DNA of 64,000 nucleotides from Chitinophaga polysaccharea (GCF_902150045.1 NZ_CABFVU010000004.1:558001-622000), one strand, 5' to 3'. Shown: positions 1 through 9,961, counted from the first letter of the stretch. Numbers and translations are program-made. Notes: generated by a model from the letters alone, not told the origin.

Positions 1-143
1 TGCCAGTGGTTAAAGGTCACTTCATCCCATATCCACAGGCCAATCAGTAAGGTAACAGCCATGCCGGCAGCAAGACCAATAATATTAATAGCCGTATAAC
101 CTTTATTTTTTAAGAGATGACGGAGAGTAATTTTAAACTGCAT
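1..143 (-). CDS. ABC transporter permease, MacB/FtsX type (N-terminal fragment, cut by window edge)
   Basis: Only the first 47 codons are inside the window. The ATG is at 143 on the minus strand. The peptide starts MQFKITLRHLLKNKGYTAIN and runs into a hydrophobic segment (NIIGLAAGMAVTLLIGLWIW). This short amphipathic start followed by a membrane helix is typical of MacB/FtsX-type permeases of Bacteroidota, which pump peptides, antibiotics or lipoproteins outward with an ATPase partner. The partner gene is not visible. The family call rests on the N terminus alone. Confidence 0.75.
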   Translation of the reverse strand, partial: MQFKITLRHLLKNKGYTAINIIGLAAGMAVTLLIGLWIWDEVTFNHW

Positions 144-349
144 GCAAACGCGATTTTTAACAGGTTCCCGGAAAATGATGCCGGAACCGGATGTTTTAAT
201 AACAACAAATTTATACTTTTACCGATGTTTTAATATGTTCGCTTTTGATACAGGCATCGACCGGTTTTAAAAACCTGCCGTTTACATAAATCCTGCAAGA
301 TGTTTCCCCATACTTCCCTAATTTTAGCGTTCGTAACCAGCAATTGCTT

Positions 350-2224
350 ATGAACAAACTTATTTACAGCCTGCTGTTGTTATTGGGTGCAAACACCATA
401 ACATCAGCACAGGAATTGTACATGCCCCGTAATATCAAACAGGCGTATGCAAACGGAACCCGCGACAAAAGCGGCGCACCAGGGAAGAATTACTGGCAGA
501 ACAAGGGAACATACAATATCCACCTCTCGGTAAACCCGCCGGACCGTAAAGTGACGGGCAGTGAAACAATCAGCTATGTGAACAACAGCCCCAATGCTTT
601 AAAAAGCTTTTTACTCCGTATGATCGTGAATTTGCATAAGCCGCAGTCGCCCCGCTCCGGCTATACCAGCAAAAACTTCCTGACAGATGGTATCACCATC
701 GATACGCTGATCGCCAACGGAGTGGCGCTGCCGGTCAATAACGATGTGGGCACGGTAACGAATATAGTGCTGCCGGCTCCGTTGCAGCCGAAAGACAGCC
801 TGCAGCTGCAGATCCGCTGGCACTACGACCTCTCCATACAAAGCGGCCGGGAAGGTATGCTGGACAGCACCTCCGTGTTTATGGCCTATGCTTATCCCCG
901 CGTATCGGTGTACGACGACTACAACGGATGGGACGGACTGGATCATACCGACCGCGTGGAGTTCTACAGTGATTTCAACGACTACAATGTATCGGTAACC
1001 GTGCCTAAGAACTTCGTGGTATGGGGCACGGGCAACCTGCTCAATGCCTCAGAAGTATTGCAGCCCGAGTTTGCAAAACGCCTGGAGCAATCCTATACCG
1101 CCGATAACGTGATGCATATTGCTACCCTCGATGAAATGCAACGCAAAGTAGTGACCCGGCAACAGGATAGGAACACCTGGAAGTTCAGGGCCGTCCATAT
1201 TGCGGATGTTACCTTCGCTGCCAGTAATCATTATGTATGGGATGCCTCCAGCGTGGTGGTAGACAGTAGCACCATGCGCCGCGCCAGCGTACAGGCGGCA
1301 TATAATGATACGGCAACAGACTTCCGTCATTCGGTAGCGTTTTCACAGAATGCCCTGAGCTGGTTCTCCCGTCACTGGCCGGGCGTGCCATATCCCTTCC
1401 CGGTAATGACCGCCGTACAGGGCTTTGCTGATATGGAATTCCCTATGATGGTAAACGATGGCTCTGTGGGAGACGACCTCAGTTTCGCACAACTGGTGCA
1501 GGACCATGAAATAGCGCATACCTGGTTCCCTTTCTACATGGGCATCAACGAAAGCCGCTACGCCTTTATGGATGAAGGCTGGGCTACCACTTTTGAATAT
1601 CTTATCGGCATTGCGGAAAAAGGAAAGGAAACAGCGGATAACTTCTACAAAAAATTCAGGGTTACCAAGTATATCTTCGATCCTTCCACAGAAGAAGACC
1701 AGCCTATTATTTCCATGTCTAACCAGGTAAGTGGAATGGGCTACAGCAATAACTCCTATGGCAAAGCATCCCTGTCTTACCTGGCGGTGAAAGATCTGCT
1801 CGGAGATGCCCGCTTCAAAAAATGCCTGCATGCTTATATGGACAACTGGCATGGTAAACATCCCATCCCATGGGATTATTTTTATTCCTTCAACACGGCC
1901 GCCGGTGAAAACCTCGACTGGTTCTGGAACAACTGGTTCTTCAGCTATAATTACATCGATCTTACTTTATCAGATGTAATGCAAAACAAGAAACACCTGT
2001 CGGTGAAAATTACCAATACCGGCGGGTTTGCAATCCCCTTTGATGTGATCGTGACCTTTGCGGATGGCAGCGAAGCTACCTTTCACCAAACGCCTGCGGT
2101 ATGGAAAGCCAATACCAAAACTACAACGCTGGAGCTGGCAGTGAAGAAGGACGTAAGCGCCGTACGGCTGGATGGTAACCTGTTTATGGATGCCAATGTA
2201 AAAGATAATACCTGGAAAAAATAG
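350..2224 (+). CDS. M1-family zinc metallopeptidase (aminopeptidase N-like), secreted
   Basis: The protein has about 624 residues and should act outside the cytoplasm. A signal peptide (hydrophobic LIYSLLLLLGANTITSAQ) precedes the mature start. The catalytic site is visible: HEIAH near residues 386-390, with the third zinc ligand Glu in MDEGW 18 residues later, the M1 (gluzincin) pattern HExxH-x18-E. The usual GxMEN exopeptidase motif is replaced by FADMEF near residue 362, as in some divergent Bacteroidota M1 proteins. It probably trims N-terminal residues from imported or cell-wall peptides. The ATG at 350 is preferred over an in-frame TTG at 344 because the signal peptide starts there. The gene is convergent with the response regulator gene; the two ends share a hairpin. 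Confidence 0.88.
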   Translation: MNKLIYSLLLLLGANTITSAQELYMPRNIKQAYANGTRDKSGAPGKNYWQNKGTYNIHLSVNPPDRKVTGSETISYVNNSPNALKSFLLRMIVNLHKPQSPRSGYTSKNFLTDGITIDTLIANGVALPVNNDVGTVTNIVLPAPLQPKDSLQLQIRWHYDLSIQSGREGMLDSTSVFMAYAYPRVSVYDDYNGWDGLDHTDRVEFYSDFNDYNVSVTVPKNFVVWGTGNLLNASEVLQPEFAKRLEQSYTADNVMHIATLDEMQRKVVTRQQDRNTWKFRAVHIADVTFAASNHYVWDASSVVVDSSTMRRASVQAAYNDTATDFRHSVAFSQNALSWFSRHWPGVPYPFPVMTAVQGFADMEFPMMVNDGSVGDDLSFAQLVQDHEIAHTWFPFYMGINESRYAFMDEGWATTFEYLIGIAEKGKETADNFYKKFRVTKYIFDPSTEEDQPIISMSNQVSGMGYSNNSYGKASLSYLAVKDLLGDARFKKCLHAYMDNWHGKHPIPWDYFYSFNTAAGENLDWFWNNWFFSYNYIDLTLSDVMQNKKHLSVKITNTGGFAIPFDVIVTFADGSEATFHQTPAVWKANTKTTTLELAVKKDVSAVRLDGNLFMDANVKDNTWKK

Positions 2225-2233
2225 ATCTATGCA

Positions 2234-2256
2234 GGGAGCCGCGGCAAGCGGTTCCC
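2234..2256. terminator. Hairpin between convergent genes
   Basis: Arms 2234-2242 and 2248-2256 pair over 9 bp with one G-T type mismatch and a five-base loop. It lies exactly between the stop of the metallopeptidase and the stop of the response regulator, so it can serve both directions. T-runs on either side are short. Confidence 0.5.
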
Positions 2257-2916
2257 TTATTCCTCTTTCAGCAACCCGTTTGTTCTACAATATTCCACGG
2301 CTTCCTCTATACTGTTCACCTGGAACTTGCGAAGGATATTCATACGATGCGCCTCAATGGTACGGATGCTGATGTTCAGTGATTCGGCAATGTCTTTATT
2401 ATTAAGTCCCTGGCTGATCATGCGCATGATCTGTTCTTCCCGGCGGGAAAGGGAAATGTCGGAGGTGCCGCCATTACCGGGTGTTTGCCGGGCATCGAGG
2501 TATTTCTTTACCAGTACGTCGCTTACTTCGCCAATGAAATAATACCTGCCTTGGTGAATGGTGCGGATGGCGCTGAGGAATATTTTATTGCTGGTATCTT
2601 TCAGGATATAACCGCTGGCGCCCATTTCCAGGGCGGCGGCTACGTAGTCGGGCTCGTCAAATAAACTAAAGAAGAGGATCCTGCCATTGGGATTTTTTTC
2701 CAGCAGGTGGATGCTGGTTTCCAGGCCGTTCATCCCTGGCATGCGGATGTCCATAATGATCACATCGGGCCGGATTTCTGCTAATTGTTGTAGCGCATCT
2801 TCCCCGCTGCTGGCTTCTCCAATCACTTCCATATCGGCTTCACTGTTGATGAGCTGTTTAAGACCGTTCCGGAATATTTCATGATCATCTACTAAAAAAA
2901 CGCCTGTTTTTTTCAT
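2257..2916 (-). CDS. NarL/FixJ-type response regulator
   Basis: The 219-residue protein has an N-terminal receiver domain (about 1-122) with the acidic pair DD near residues 10-11, phospho-acceptor Asp56 in IIMDIRMPG and Lys in ILKDTS. A LuxR-type helix-turn-helix follows at about 152-213 (LSRREEQIMRMISQGLNNKD, then SIRTIEAHR). It starts 2 bp after the stop of the histidine kinase gene, so the two are translationally coupled partners. It is the last gene of the porin-urt operon, which suggests that it controls urea or nitrogen uptake genes; that role is inferred from position. Confidence 0.9.
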   Translation of the reverse strand: MKKTGVFLVDDHEIFRNGLKQLINSEADMEVIGEASSGEDALQQLAEIRPDVIIMDIRMPGMNGLETSIHLLEKNPNGRILFFSLFDEPDYVAAALEMGASGYILKDTSNKIFLSAIRTIHQGRYYFIGEVSDVLVKKYLDARQTPGNGGTSDISLSRREEQIMRMISQGLNNKDIAESLNISIRTIEAHRMNILRKFQVNSIEEAVEYCRTNGLLKEE

Positions 2917-2918
2917 TG

Positions 2919-4319
2919 CTAAAAAGTTATTGCCAACTGTACAATTGTTCCGGTGCCAGGTTGGGAATTGATCTGGAGCGTACCGCCCAGTAATTCCGCC
3001 CTTTCTTTCATATTGCGGATGCCATTCACTTTTTTGACCTGCTCGGTGGAGTAGAGCTGGCGGCTGTCGAAATGAAAACCCTTGCCATTATCGCTCACGC
3101 TTAACTGCAGGAAGTTGGCGGTACCGTCAATATCTATTTCAATGGTATCTGCGTCTGCATGTTTAATGGCATTGTTCAATGCCTCCTGCAAGATACGGTA
3201 AACGCCCGTTTTAACTTCCTTTGGCAGCGGCGCCGCCGATAAAGTTTCTTCCAGCTGGAAACTGATGCCCGGCGCCGTTTGCCGGCATAGTTTGATCAGC
3301 TCATCGATAGCAGCCCTTAGCCCGAAATCTTCCAGTACGCTGGGCAGCAGATCGGCGCAAATACGCTTGGTTTCATGGATGATGCTGTACATCATGGTAT
3401 TCACCATGGCTATTTCGGGATCATGCTGCATGCTGCGGTCTTCAATCTGTTCCAGTTTCATACGCAAACTGGTAAGCATTTGCCCGATACCGTCGTGTAT
3501 TTCAGCAGCAATGCGTTTCCGCTCTTTCTCCTGCCCATTGATAATGGAATATGATCGGATGCGTTGTTCCATTTCCTGGCGCAGTAATTTTTCCTGGTTA
3601 GCCAGCTGCACTTCCTCTGTTAATTTACGGGCCCGCTCTTCTGCATCTACCAAACCCCGGATAATTTTCCGGATACGGGTAGAGAGGGGATAGAAGATCA
3701 CACCGGCCTCCAGCATCAGCGTAAACAGCACCAGGCCCAGTACGATGTATTCAATCTCTTTCAGGTTACGGATGCGTTCCTTGGAAAAGCGGTCGTAGTC
3801 GAACACGATCAGCTCCATGCCCAGCAGGTACGATTTCTCATACGCCAGGATGGTTTGTACGTAAGGCCGTATATGCGCCGCGTTAAAGGTTGTATCGCGG
3901 TACAGTACCGTGATCATTTTACTGGCGGCATCCCATATCTCCTGGTGAGGGGTGCGGATGATCTCGAACATCTGCCTCAGTTCATCCTGGTCGTTGGCCG
4001 GCAGGTTGAGGAAGTTACTGCCTGCCTGTAAGCCTTCGTGCGATTTCTGCCACTGTTTCAGCGTATTGATAAATTCTTTCCGGTTATCTTCTATGTCGCG
4101 GCCCGATTCCAGCAGCAGCGCCAGTTTGCTCAGGGTCTGGCTATAAGTGCGCAGCCTCGCCGCAAAATTGATCACATGCGAATCGTTCATCTGGTGGTTC
4201 AGCGCCTGCTGGATCTTGATCTGGCTGAATACAGACAATAATGCAATAGTGGTGAGCGCCACCGCATAAAGGATGGTGAAGATCTTAAAAATACTTCTGT
4301 CTTCGGATACAGGATGCAT
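2919..4319 (-). CDS. NarX-like sensor histidine kinase (HisKA_3)
   Basis: The protein has 466 residues. A membrane helix (about 11-31) and a second one (about 189-211) enclose a periplasmic domain of about 155 residues. Just after the first helix is HVINFAARLRTYSQTLSKLA, which resembles the PilJ/NarX 'P-box' that binds nitrate or nitrite in NarX/NarQ. A coiled-coil linker (220-260) leads to the HisKA_3 box, with His275 in AAEIHDGIGQ, and a C-terminal HATPase domain with N-box NNAIKHA and DNGKGF. The gene lies 33 bp downstream of urtE and 2 bp upstream of its response regulator. A nitrate or nitrite ligand is only a hypothesis from the P-box likeness. Confidence 0.88.
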   Translation of the reverse strand: MHPVSEDRSIFKIFTILYAVALTTIALLSVFSQIKIQQALNHQMNDSHVINFAARLRTYSQTLSKLALLLESGRDIEDNRKEFINTLKQWQKSHEGLQAGSNFLNLPANDQDELRQMFEIIRTPHQEIWDAASKMITVLYRDTTFNAAHIRPYVQTILAYEKSYLLGMELIVFDYDRFSKERIRNLKEIEYIVLGLVLFTLMLEAGVIFYPLSTRIRKIIRGLVDAEERARKLTEEVQLANQEKLLRQEMEQRIRSYSIINGQEKERKRIAAEIHDGIGQMLTSLRMKLEQIEDRSMQHDPEIAMVNTMMYSIIHETKRICADLLPSVLEDFGLRAAIDELIKLCRQTAPGISFQLEETLSAAPLPKEVKTGVYRILQEALNNAIKHADADTIEIDIDGTANFLQLSVSDNGKGFHFDSRQLYSTEQVKKVNGIRNMKERAELLGGTLQINSQPGTGTIVQLAITF

Positions 4320-4352
4320 AATGCTAAAGATAATAAAACCTGCCTGCTGGAG

Positions 4353-5066
4353 CTATACGGCGATATGTTTTTCCAGCTCCGTGTGTTTCAGTTCTTCCGC
4401 GGTGCCATCCATCACCATCCGGCCACGGTCCATAAAATAGTAATGGTCCGTTACCTGGCTGGCAAAATCTATCTTCTGTTCCACCAGTAAAACAGACAAT
4501 CCTTTTTCCTGCACCAGCTGTTGCAGGATGCTGCCAATCTCCTGGGCAATGGAAGGCTGTATGCCTTCTGTAGGCTCATCGAGCAGCAGCAGGGAGGGAT
4601 TGCTCACCAGCGCACGGGCAATAGACAGCTGCTGTTGCTGCCCCCCGCTGAGGTTGCCGCCGGCGCGTTTGCGGAAATCTTTCAGGATGGGAAACAGGTG
4701 ATAGATCTCCTCTTCGGGGATCTTCGCCTTCCTGTCGGGATGCGCTTCCAGCCCCAGTTGCAGGTTTTCGTATACCGTTAGCTTCGGGATAATTTCCCTG
4801 CCCTGCGGCACATAGGCGATACCTGCTTTTGCTTTTTTATGCGGCGGCAATGTGGTAATGTTCTCATTGTTGAAAACAATGCTGCCTTCCTGTGCAGGAA
4901 GTAAGCCCATGATGGTTTTGAGCAGCGTGGTTTTCCCAACGCCGTTGCGGCCCATTACCGTGGTAACGGCGCCTTTCTTTACCGCGAGGGTGGTACCCCG
5001 CAAAATGATGCTCTGCCCGTAAGCGGCGGAGATATTGTTAACAGCTAAAACCGGTGTGTTCATCAT
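4353..5066 (-). CDS. urtE: Urea ABC transporter ATP-binding protein UrtE
   Basis: This 237-residue ATPase energises urea import with UrtD, UrtB and UrtC at the inner membrane. Walker A is GRNGVGKTT, the ABC signature is LSGGQQQQLSIARAL, and Walker B is LLLLDEPTEGIQPS, which matches the LivF/UrtE branch. Its ATGATG start overlaps the TGA of urtD by 4 bp, so translation is coupled. Gene order urtA-B-C-D-E is complete and supports the specific name over a branched-chain amino acid transporter. Confidence 0.92.
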   Translation of the reverse strand: MMNTPVLAVNNISAAYGQSIILRGTTLAVKKGAVTTVMGRNGVGKTTLLKTIMGLLPAQEGSIVFNNENITTLPPHKKAKAGIAYVPQGREIIPKLTVYENLQLGLEAHPDRKAKIPEEEIYHLFPILKDFRKRAGGNLSGGQQQQLSIARALVSNPSLLLLDEPTEGIQPSIAQEIGSILQQLVQEKGLSVLLVEQKIDFASQVTDHYYFMDRGRMVMDGTAEELKHTELEKHIAV

Positions 5067-5818
5067 AATGTTTCCAATTGAGCGTTAGTACGGCCTAAAT
5101 AACAATCTATAACCCGCTGGTCGTTCTTTACTTCTGCGAAAGTGCCTTCCATCAGTCGTTTGCCGCGAACCAGCACAGTTACCAGTTCATTGGCTATCTG
5201 TTCTACAAATTTCATATCATGTTCAATCACAATAATACTGTGGGCTTTGGACAGCTCCAGCAGCAGTGCGCCGGTTTTCTCTGTTTCTTCATCGCTCATG
5301 CCGGCGGCGGGTTCATCTATCAGCATCAGGGTGGGATCCTGCAATACCACGATGGCAATTTCCAGCCATTGTTTCTGCCCGTGGGAAAGATCACCGGCCA
5401 GCTTGTACATCACATTGGTGAGCGATAGCTTCACCGCTACACTGTGTATCCGGTCTGCCAGCGCCGGCGTGGATTTGAAGAAGAGGGAAGAAAAGATGTC
5501 TTTCTTCATTTTGGCGGCCAGCAGGAGGTTGTCGTATACCGAAAGCCCGGGAAATACTGAGGGCTTCTGGAACTTGCGGCCAATGCCGGCTTCAGCGATC
5601 TGTACTTCCGTTTTGCCAAGAATGGATTTACCGTTGAAAGTGATTTCTCCTTTGTCTGCTTTTGTTTTTCCGCAGATGATATCCAGGAAGGTGGACTTGC
5701 CCGCTCCGTTAGGGCCAATGATCACCCGCAGTTCTTTATCGCGCAGGCTGAAATGATCCAGGTTCAGTGCATGCACACCGCCAAATGATACCGACAGGTT
5801 GTTTACGTTGAGTAGCAT
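5063..5818 (-). CDS. urtD: Urea ABC transporter ATP-binding protein UrtD
   Basis: This 251-residue ATPase is of the LivG/UrtD branch. Walker A is GPNGAGKST, the signature is LSHGQKQWLEIA (the SHGQKQWLEI form is characteristic of UrtD), and Walker B is LMLIDEPAAGM. It lies 1 bp after the urtC stop and overlaps urtE by 4 bp. It pairs with UrtE as the nucleotide-binding half of the urea importer. Confidence 0.92.
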   Translation of the reverse strand: MLLNVNNLSVSFGGVHALNLDHFSLRDKELRVIIGPNGAGKSTFLDIICGKTKADKGEITFNGKSILGKTEVQIAEAGIGRKFQKPSVFPGLSVYDNLLLAAKMKKDIFSSLFFKSTPALADRIHSVAVKLSLTNVMYKLAGDLSHGQKQWLEIAIVVLQDPTLMLIDEPAAGMSDEETEKTGALLLELSKAHSIIVIEHDMKFVEQIANELVTVLVRGKRLMEGTFAEVKNDQRVIDCYLGRTNAQLETL

Positions 5819-5819
5819 A

Positions 5820-6899
5820 TCAGTGGGTAGTTTGAGGTGTTTTAAACCGGGTGGCGGAAAATCTCTGTTTAATACTATCTATCAATCCCATAAATCCTTT
5901 ATCAAAATATAATACCGTGATTACAAACAGGAAGCCCAGTATAAACAACCATGAATCAGGGAATAAACTGGTGCAGATGCTGTACAGGAAGTTCACCAGC
6001 AAAGCGCCTATCACGGCGCCTTTCAGGTTGCCCCTGCCGCCCAGCGCTACCCACATCACCATTTCTACCGATGCTTTTACATCCATACGCCCCGGTGTAA
6101 TAATACCGGTTTGAGGAAGGTACAGCATACCGCCCGCAGCGGCTAACAGTGCCGCCACTACGAAAACGGCCAGCTTGTAATCCACTACCTTGTAAGCGGT
6201 ATAACTCACGCGGGACTCACTGTCGCGGATGGCCTGCAATACTTTCCCGAACTTGGAATGCGTGATCTTATAACAACAGAAATAGGCCCCGCATAATATG
6301 ACAAAGGAGATCATGTACAGTCCCAGTTTTACGGAAGATGAAGACAGGGGAAAACCCAGGATGGTGCTGAAATCGGTAAGACCGTTAGTACCGCCCAGGT
6401 TAGTTTCATTCCGCAGGAAAATAAGCCACATCGCCAGTGTAAGCGCCTGCGTAATGATAGCCATGTACACGCCTTTGATGCGGCTTCTGAATAATACGAA
6501 GCCTACAATAAAGGCAAACACCGCGGGGATCAGCAGGCATAATGCCAGCGACCAGCCGAACGACTGGAACGGCTGCCAGAAGAAGGGTAGTGTTTCTATT
6601 TTATTCCAGGCCATAAAATCCGGCAGCACAGCGCCGGCTGTTGCGGTTTTCTTCAGCAGCAAATGCATGGCAATGCCATAGCTGCCCAGGCAAAAGAAGA
6701 AAGCCTGGCACATGGAGAGAATGCCGGTATAACCCCATATCAGGTCTATGCCCAGCGCCGCAATGGCAAAGCAGAAATAACGCCCCCATACGGAAATGGT
6801 GTTCACTGATAAAAGCCCCGACAGGTAACCTGCCGGCAGCAGGATCGCAAAAACAGCGATGAACAAAATATATAGCAGTGTGTTGTTGTTCGTTTTCAT
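5820..6899 (-). CDS. urtC: Urea ABC transporter permease UrtC
   Basis: This inner-membrane permease of about 359 residues has roughly ten hydrophobic helices and is of the LivM/UrtC family. The ATG at 6899 (MKTNNNTLLY) is chosen because the ORF opens further upstream at 6926, which would overlap the urtB stop and add a short basic tail (MRKIKKTGI). From 6899 there is a 13-bp gap to urtB. Conserved LivM-type segments include GYTGILSMCQAFFFCLGSYG and ALGGRGNLKGAVIGAL. It forms the transmembrane pore with UrtB. Confidence 0.9.
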   Translation of the reverse strand: MKTNNNTLLYILFIAVFAILLPAGYLSGLLSVNTISVWGRYFCFAIAALGIDLIWGYTGILSMCQAFFFCLGSYGIAMHLLLKKTATAGAVLPDFMAWNKIETLPFFWQPFQSFGWSLALCLLIPAVFAFIVGFVLFRSRIKGVYMAIITQALTLAMWLIFLRNETNLGGTNGLTDFSTILGFPLSSSSVKLGLYMISFVILCGAYFCCYKITHSKFGKVLQAIRDSESRVSYTAYKVVDYKLAVFVVAALLAAAGGMLYLPQTGIITPGRMDVKASVEMVMWVALGGRGNLKGAVIGALLVNFLYSICTSLFPDSWLFILGFLFVITVLYFDKGFMGLIDSIKQRFSATRFKTPQTTH

Positions 6900-6912
6900 A
6901 ATGCCCGTTTTT

Positions 6913-8556
6913 TTAATCTTCCGCAATGCGGCCTTTGTCTGGAAATAAGCCTTTGGGTTTATATTGCATGAAAAGCATTATAAACACCAGGATAAACACT
7001 TTTCCGTATACTGCCTGGAAAAAGGACTCTGATATTTTGGTGAAGAAGCCAATGCCCAAGCCGGAAAAGATAGTGCCGGCCAGCTTGCCTACGCCGCCTG
7101 TTACCACTACCAGGAAAGAATCTACAATATAAGTTTGCCCCATATCCGGCACCACGTTGCCAATCAGCGTAATGGCGCAACCGGCCAGTCCGGCCAGTCC
7201 CGAGCCAATAAAAAAAGTGATGGATGCCACGCGCCGGGTTTCTATACCCAGGCAGGCGCTCATCTGACGGTTCTGTGTAACTGCCCTGATCTGTAACCCC
7301 AGCCTGGTGCGGAACAGCATGAGGTAGGTGAACAGCACCATGAACAAAGTGAGCACTATAATAAAGATGCGGTTGTAGGGCAGGGTAAGATGCGGCGATA
7401 CCTGCCAGCCGCCGGATAGCAGCTGAGGCGTTTTCACCGCGGTAAGATCGCCGAATAACAAACGGGCAGTCTGGATCAGTATGAGACTTACTCCCCAGGT
7501 GGCCAGCAGGCTTTCCAGGGGTTTGGCATACAGGTGGCGGATCACCAGCCTTTCCAGGATCCAGCCCATAGCGCCTGCCACGATGAATGACAAGGGCAGT
7601 GCGCAGAGGAAGAAAATATCTGTTTGTGGAATGCCCAGTGTGTGGGTGAAAAATACCTGTGTGCAATAAGTGGTGTAGGCGCCTATCATCATAAACTCTC
7701 CATGCGCCATGTTAATGATACCGGCTAATCCATATACAATGGAAAGGCCAAGAGCAATGAGGATCAGGATGCTACCCAAACTTAACCCGCTGAAAAAATT
7801 CTGGATGCGCTGCAAGCTGTCGTACCGCTTCTCCAGGCTGACGGCCTTTGCCGCCGCATAGTGGGCCGTTTCCTGGTTAAGGAATCCTGCTTTGGCGTAG
7901 TTCCGTAATAACACGGGGGCATTATCGCTCCAGTTATCGCCGATACTGTCGATATAGGCGTTGGCGTTAGCTGTGCTGGTAGCCTTGTATAGCCGGGCGG
8001 CATACAGCACATCTTTGCCGGTGCGGAGTGCATCGGCGTTGGTTTCCTTTGCCAGTGCGGCCTGCAGGATGGAGAGCGTGGCGCTGTCGCCGGTGTTTTT
8101 GAGTTGTGAATAAGCGAGGATGCGTTTCTGCGCATCATTGCTGAAAAGGTTGAGCAGCGGCGCAATGCCCGCCAGCTGGAGGCGGTCGCCCCGCGGAATG
8201 TCCACTGTTTTTAAGGCAGACAATGGTAACAGCAGCGGTTGCCCGCTGCTGTTGGTAAGAAGTGTGTTGTCGGGATAAAGAGAGTAAAGCCGGTAGGTTC
8301 CTTCGCCGGTAGGTTTACTGTCCACCGTAACCGCTTTCTGATCCAGCAGGTACAGCTTTTTATCATTGATCGCCATCAGCAAAGGAAAGGTGGCCGGTAT
8401 ACGAAGGGCGGCCAGCCTGCCAATAGCTTTTGTGCGCACGGAGTCGGCGGGTGGTTGCAGCAGCTGTGCGGTGTAGATGGAGGCGCTGTCCTGCCCCGCT
8501 GAAAACAGCGGCAGCAGCAGTAAGCAGCACATCAGCATCCGTAAGGAAGTATTCAT
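6913..8556 (-). CDS. urtB: Urea ABC transporter permease UrtB
   Basis: The 547-residue protein has a signal sequence (MNTSLRMLMCCLLLLPLFSA), a periplasmic region of about 230 residues, and a LivH-type permease domain from about residue 255 (LSLGSILILIALGLSIVYGL; INMAHGEFMMIGAY). The long periplasmic N-terminal extension is typical of UrtB and separates it from plain LivH. It should form the channel with UrtC. The gene follows urtA with a 54-bp gap. Confidence 0.92.
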   Translation of the reverse strand: MNTSLRMLMCCLLLLPLFSAGQDSASIYTAQLLQPPADSVRTKAIGRLAALRIPATFPLLMAINDKKLYLLDQKAVTVDSKPTGEGTYRLYSLYPDNTLLTNSSGQPLLLPLSALKTVDIPRGDRLQLAGIAPLLNLFSNDAQKRILAYSQLKNTGDSATLSILQAALAKETNADALRTGKDVLYAARLYKATSTANANAYIDSIGDNWSDNAPVLLRNYAKAGFLNQETAHYAAAKAVSLEKRYDSLQRIQNFFSGLSLGSILILIALGLSIVYGLAGIINMAHGEFMMIGAYTTYCTQVFFTHTLGIPQTDIFFLCALPLSFIVAGAMGWILERLVIRHLYAKPLESLLATWGVSLILIQTARLLFGDLTAVKTPQLLSGGWQVSPHLTLPYNRIFIIVLTLFMVLFTYLMLFRTRLGLQIRAVTQNRQMSACLGIETRRVASITFFIGSGLAGLAGCAITLIGNVVPDMGQTYIVDSFLVVVTGGVGKLAGTIFSGLGIGFFTKISESFFQAVYGKVFILVFIMLFMQYKPKGLFPDKGRIAED

Positions 8557-8610
8557 CGCATCGTTTTTGATAAGTTGGAAATAGCCTGTCTTCAGTAAAA
8601 AAGTATCCGC

Positions 8611-9918
8611 TTATTTTTTTGCGTAGGTACCGTTGTGGTTCACCCAGTCGCAATCTTTATCAGGTGATGTTAAGGGCGACCATGGCTGCGGATCTACCAG
8701 TCCTTCAGATTTCCAGATGATATCAAACTGTCCGTCGGGTTTTATTTCGCCTATCACTACCGGTTTAGCCAGGTGATGATTCCGTGGGTCCATTTTTACC
8801 AATCCGTCGGGAGAAGGGAAGTCCAGTCCGTATAAGGCGTTGCGTACTTTTGATACATCGAAGGAGCCAGCCTTTTCAGCGGCTTTGGCCCAGAGGTATA
8901 CGCCGGTGTAAGCCCAGCAGATAGGATCGTCTGTTACTCTTTTATCGCCGCCGGGGAGCCCTTTCTTTGCGCAGAAGGCTTTAAAGTCCGCCACGAATTT
9001 TTTGTTCTCAGGCAGGTCGTTCGACTGGAAGTAGTTCCATGCTGCGAGGTGGCCTACCAGGAATTCGGTGTCCATAGAGCGGAGCTCATCTTCTGCCACA
9101 GAAAATGCCATGATAGGGCAGGTAGCTGAGGAGAGGCCCTGGTTGGCAAATTCCTTATAGAAAGGCACATTGGAATCGCCGTTGATGGTAGAGAGGATAC
9201 AGGCCTTGCCATCTGCTGCAAAGCGTTTTACTTTAGAGATGATGGTTTGGTAATCCTGGTGGTGGAATGGCGTGTATTCTTCAATGATATTTTCTTTCGG
9301 GATGCCTTTCGAAAGCAGGTAGGCTTTCAGGATCTTGTTGGCTGTGCGGGGAAACACATAATCTGTTCCCAGCAGGTAGAACTTTTTATATCCGCCGCCT
9401 TTTTCGCTCATCAGGTATTCCGCGGCTGGAATCAGTTGCTGATTGGGTGTAGCGCCGGTATAGATCACGCTGTTGGAGCATTCTTCCCCTTCGTATTGCA
9501 CCGGGTAAAAGAGCAGGCCGTTGTTCTGCTCAAATACCGGCAGTACTGATTTGCGGGATACGGAAGTCCAGCAGCCAAATACAGCAGATACTTTTTTATC
9601 GATGAGCAGTTCCTTGGCTTTCTCCGCAAACAGGTCCCAGTCGGACGCCGGGTCTACGATCACCGGTTCTATTTGTTTGCCGAGTACGCCGCCTTTGGCG
9701 TTGATTTCATCCACTGCCATTTGTACCGCATCTTTTAACGATACTTCAGAAATGGCCATGGTGCCGCTGAGAGAGTGGAGCACGCCTATTTTCACGGTTT
9801 CTTTGGTAGCGGCGGAGTCGGCGCCGCTGGTTTTCCCGGCGCTGTTGTTACAGGAAGAAAAGAGTGCCGTAGCGCCCAGGAGCAGGATGGGTAGTTGTTT
9901 CAGGAAAGCGTTTCTCAT
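8611..9918 (-). CDS. urtA: Urea ABC transporter substrate-binding protein UrtA (lipoprotein)
   Basis: The 435-residue protein begins with a lipoprotein signal peptide ending in the lipobox LFSSC (Cys near residue 23). The mature part is a type I periplasmic binding protein of the FmdD/UrtA kind: IGVLHSLSGTMAISE, then ASDWDLFAEKAKELL, GCWTSVSRKSVLPV and LFYPVQYEGEECS. These segments are close to known UrtA proteins. It captures urea or a short amide and hands it to UrtBC. No urease genes are in the window. Confidence 0.92.
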   Translation of the reverse strand: MRNAFLKQLPILLLGATALFSSCNNSAGKTSGADSAATKETVKIGVLHSLSGTMAISEVSLKDAVQMAVDEINAKGGVLGKQIEPVIVDPASDWDLFAEKAKELLIDKKVSAVFGCWTSVSRKSVLPVFEQNNGLLFYPVQYEGEECSNSVIYTGATPNQQLIPAAEYLMSEKGGGYKKFYLLGTDYVFPRTANKILKAYLLSKGIPKENIIEEYTPFHHQDYQTIISKVKRFAADGKACILSTINGDSNVPFYKEFANQGLSSATCPIMAFSVAEDELRSMDTEFLVGHLAAWNYFQSNDLPENKKFVADFKAFCAKKGLPGGDKRVTDDPICWAYTGVYLWAKAAEKAGSFDVSKVRNALYGLDFPSPDGLVKMDPRNHHLAKPVVIGEIKPDGQFDIIWKSEGLVDPQPWSPLTSPDKDCDWVNHNGTYAKK

Positions 9919-9961
9919 GTTGACTTATATTTTATAAAGAAGATGAATGAATGTTTGTGCA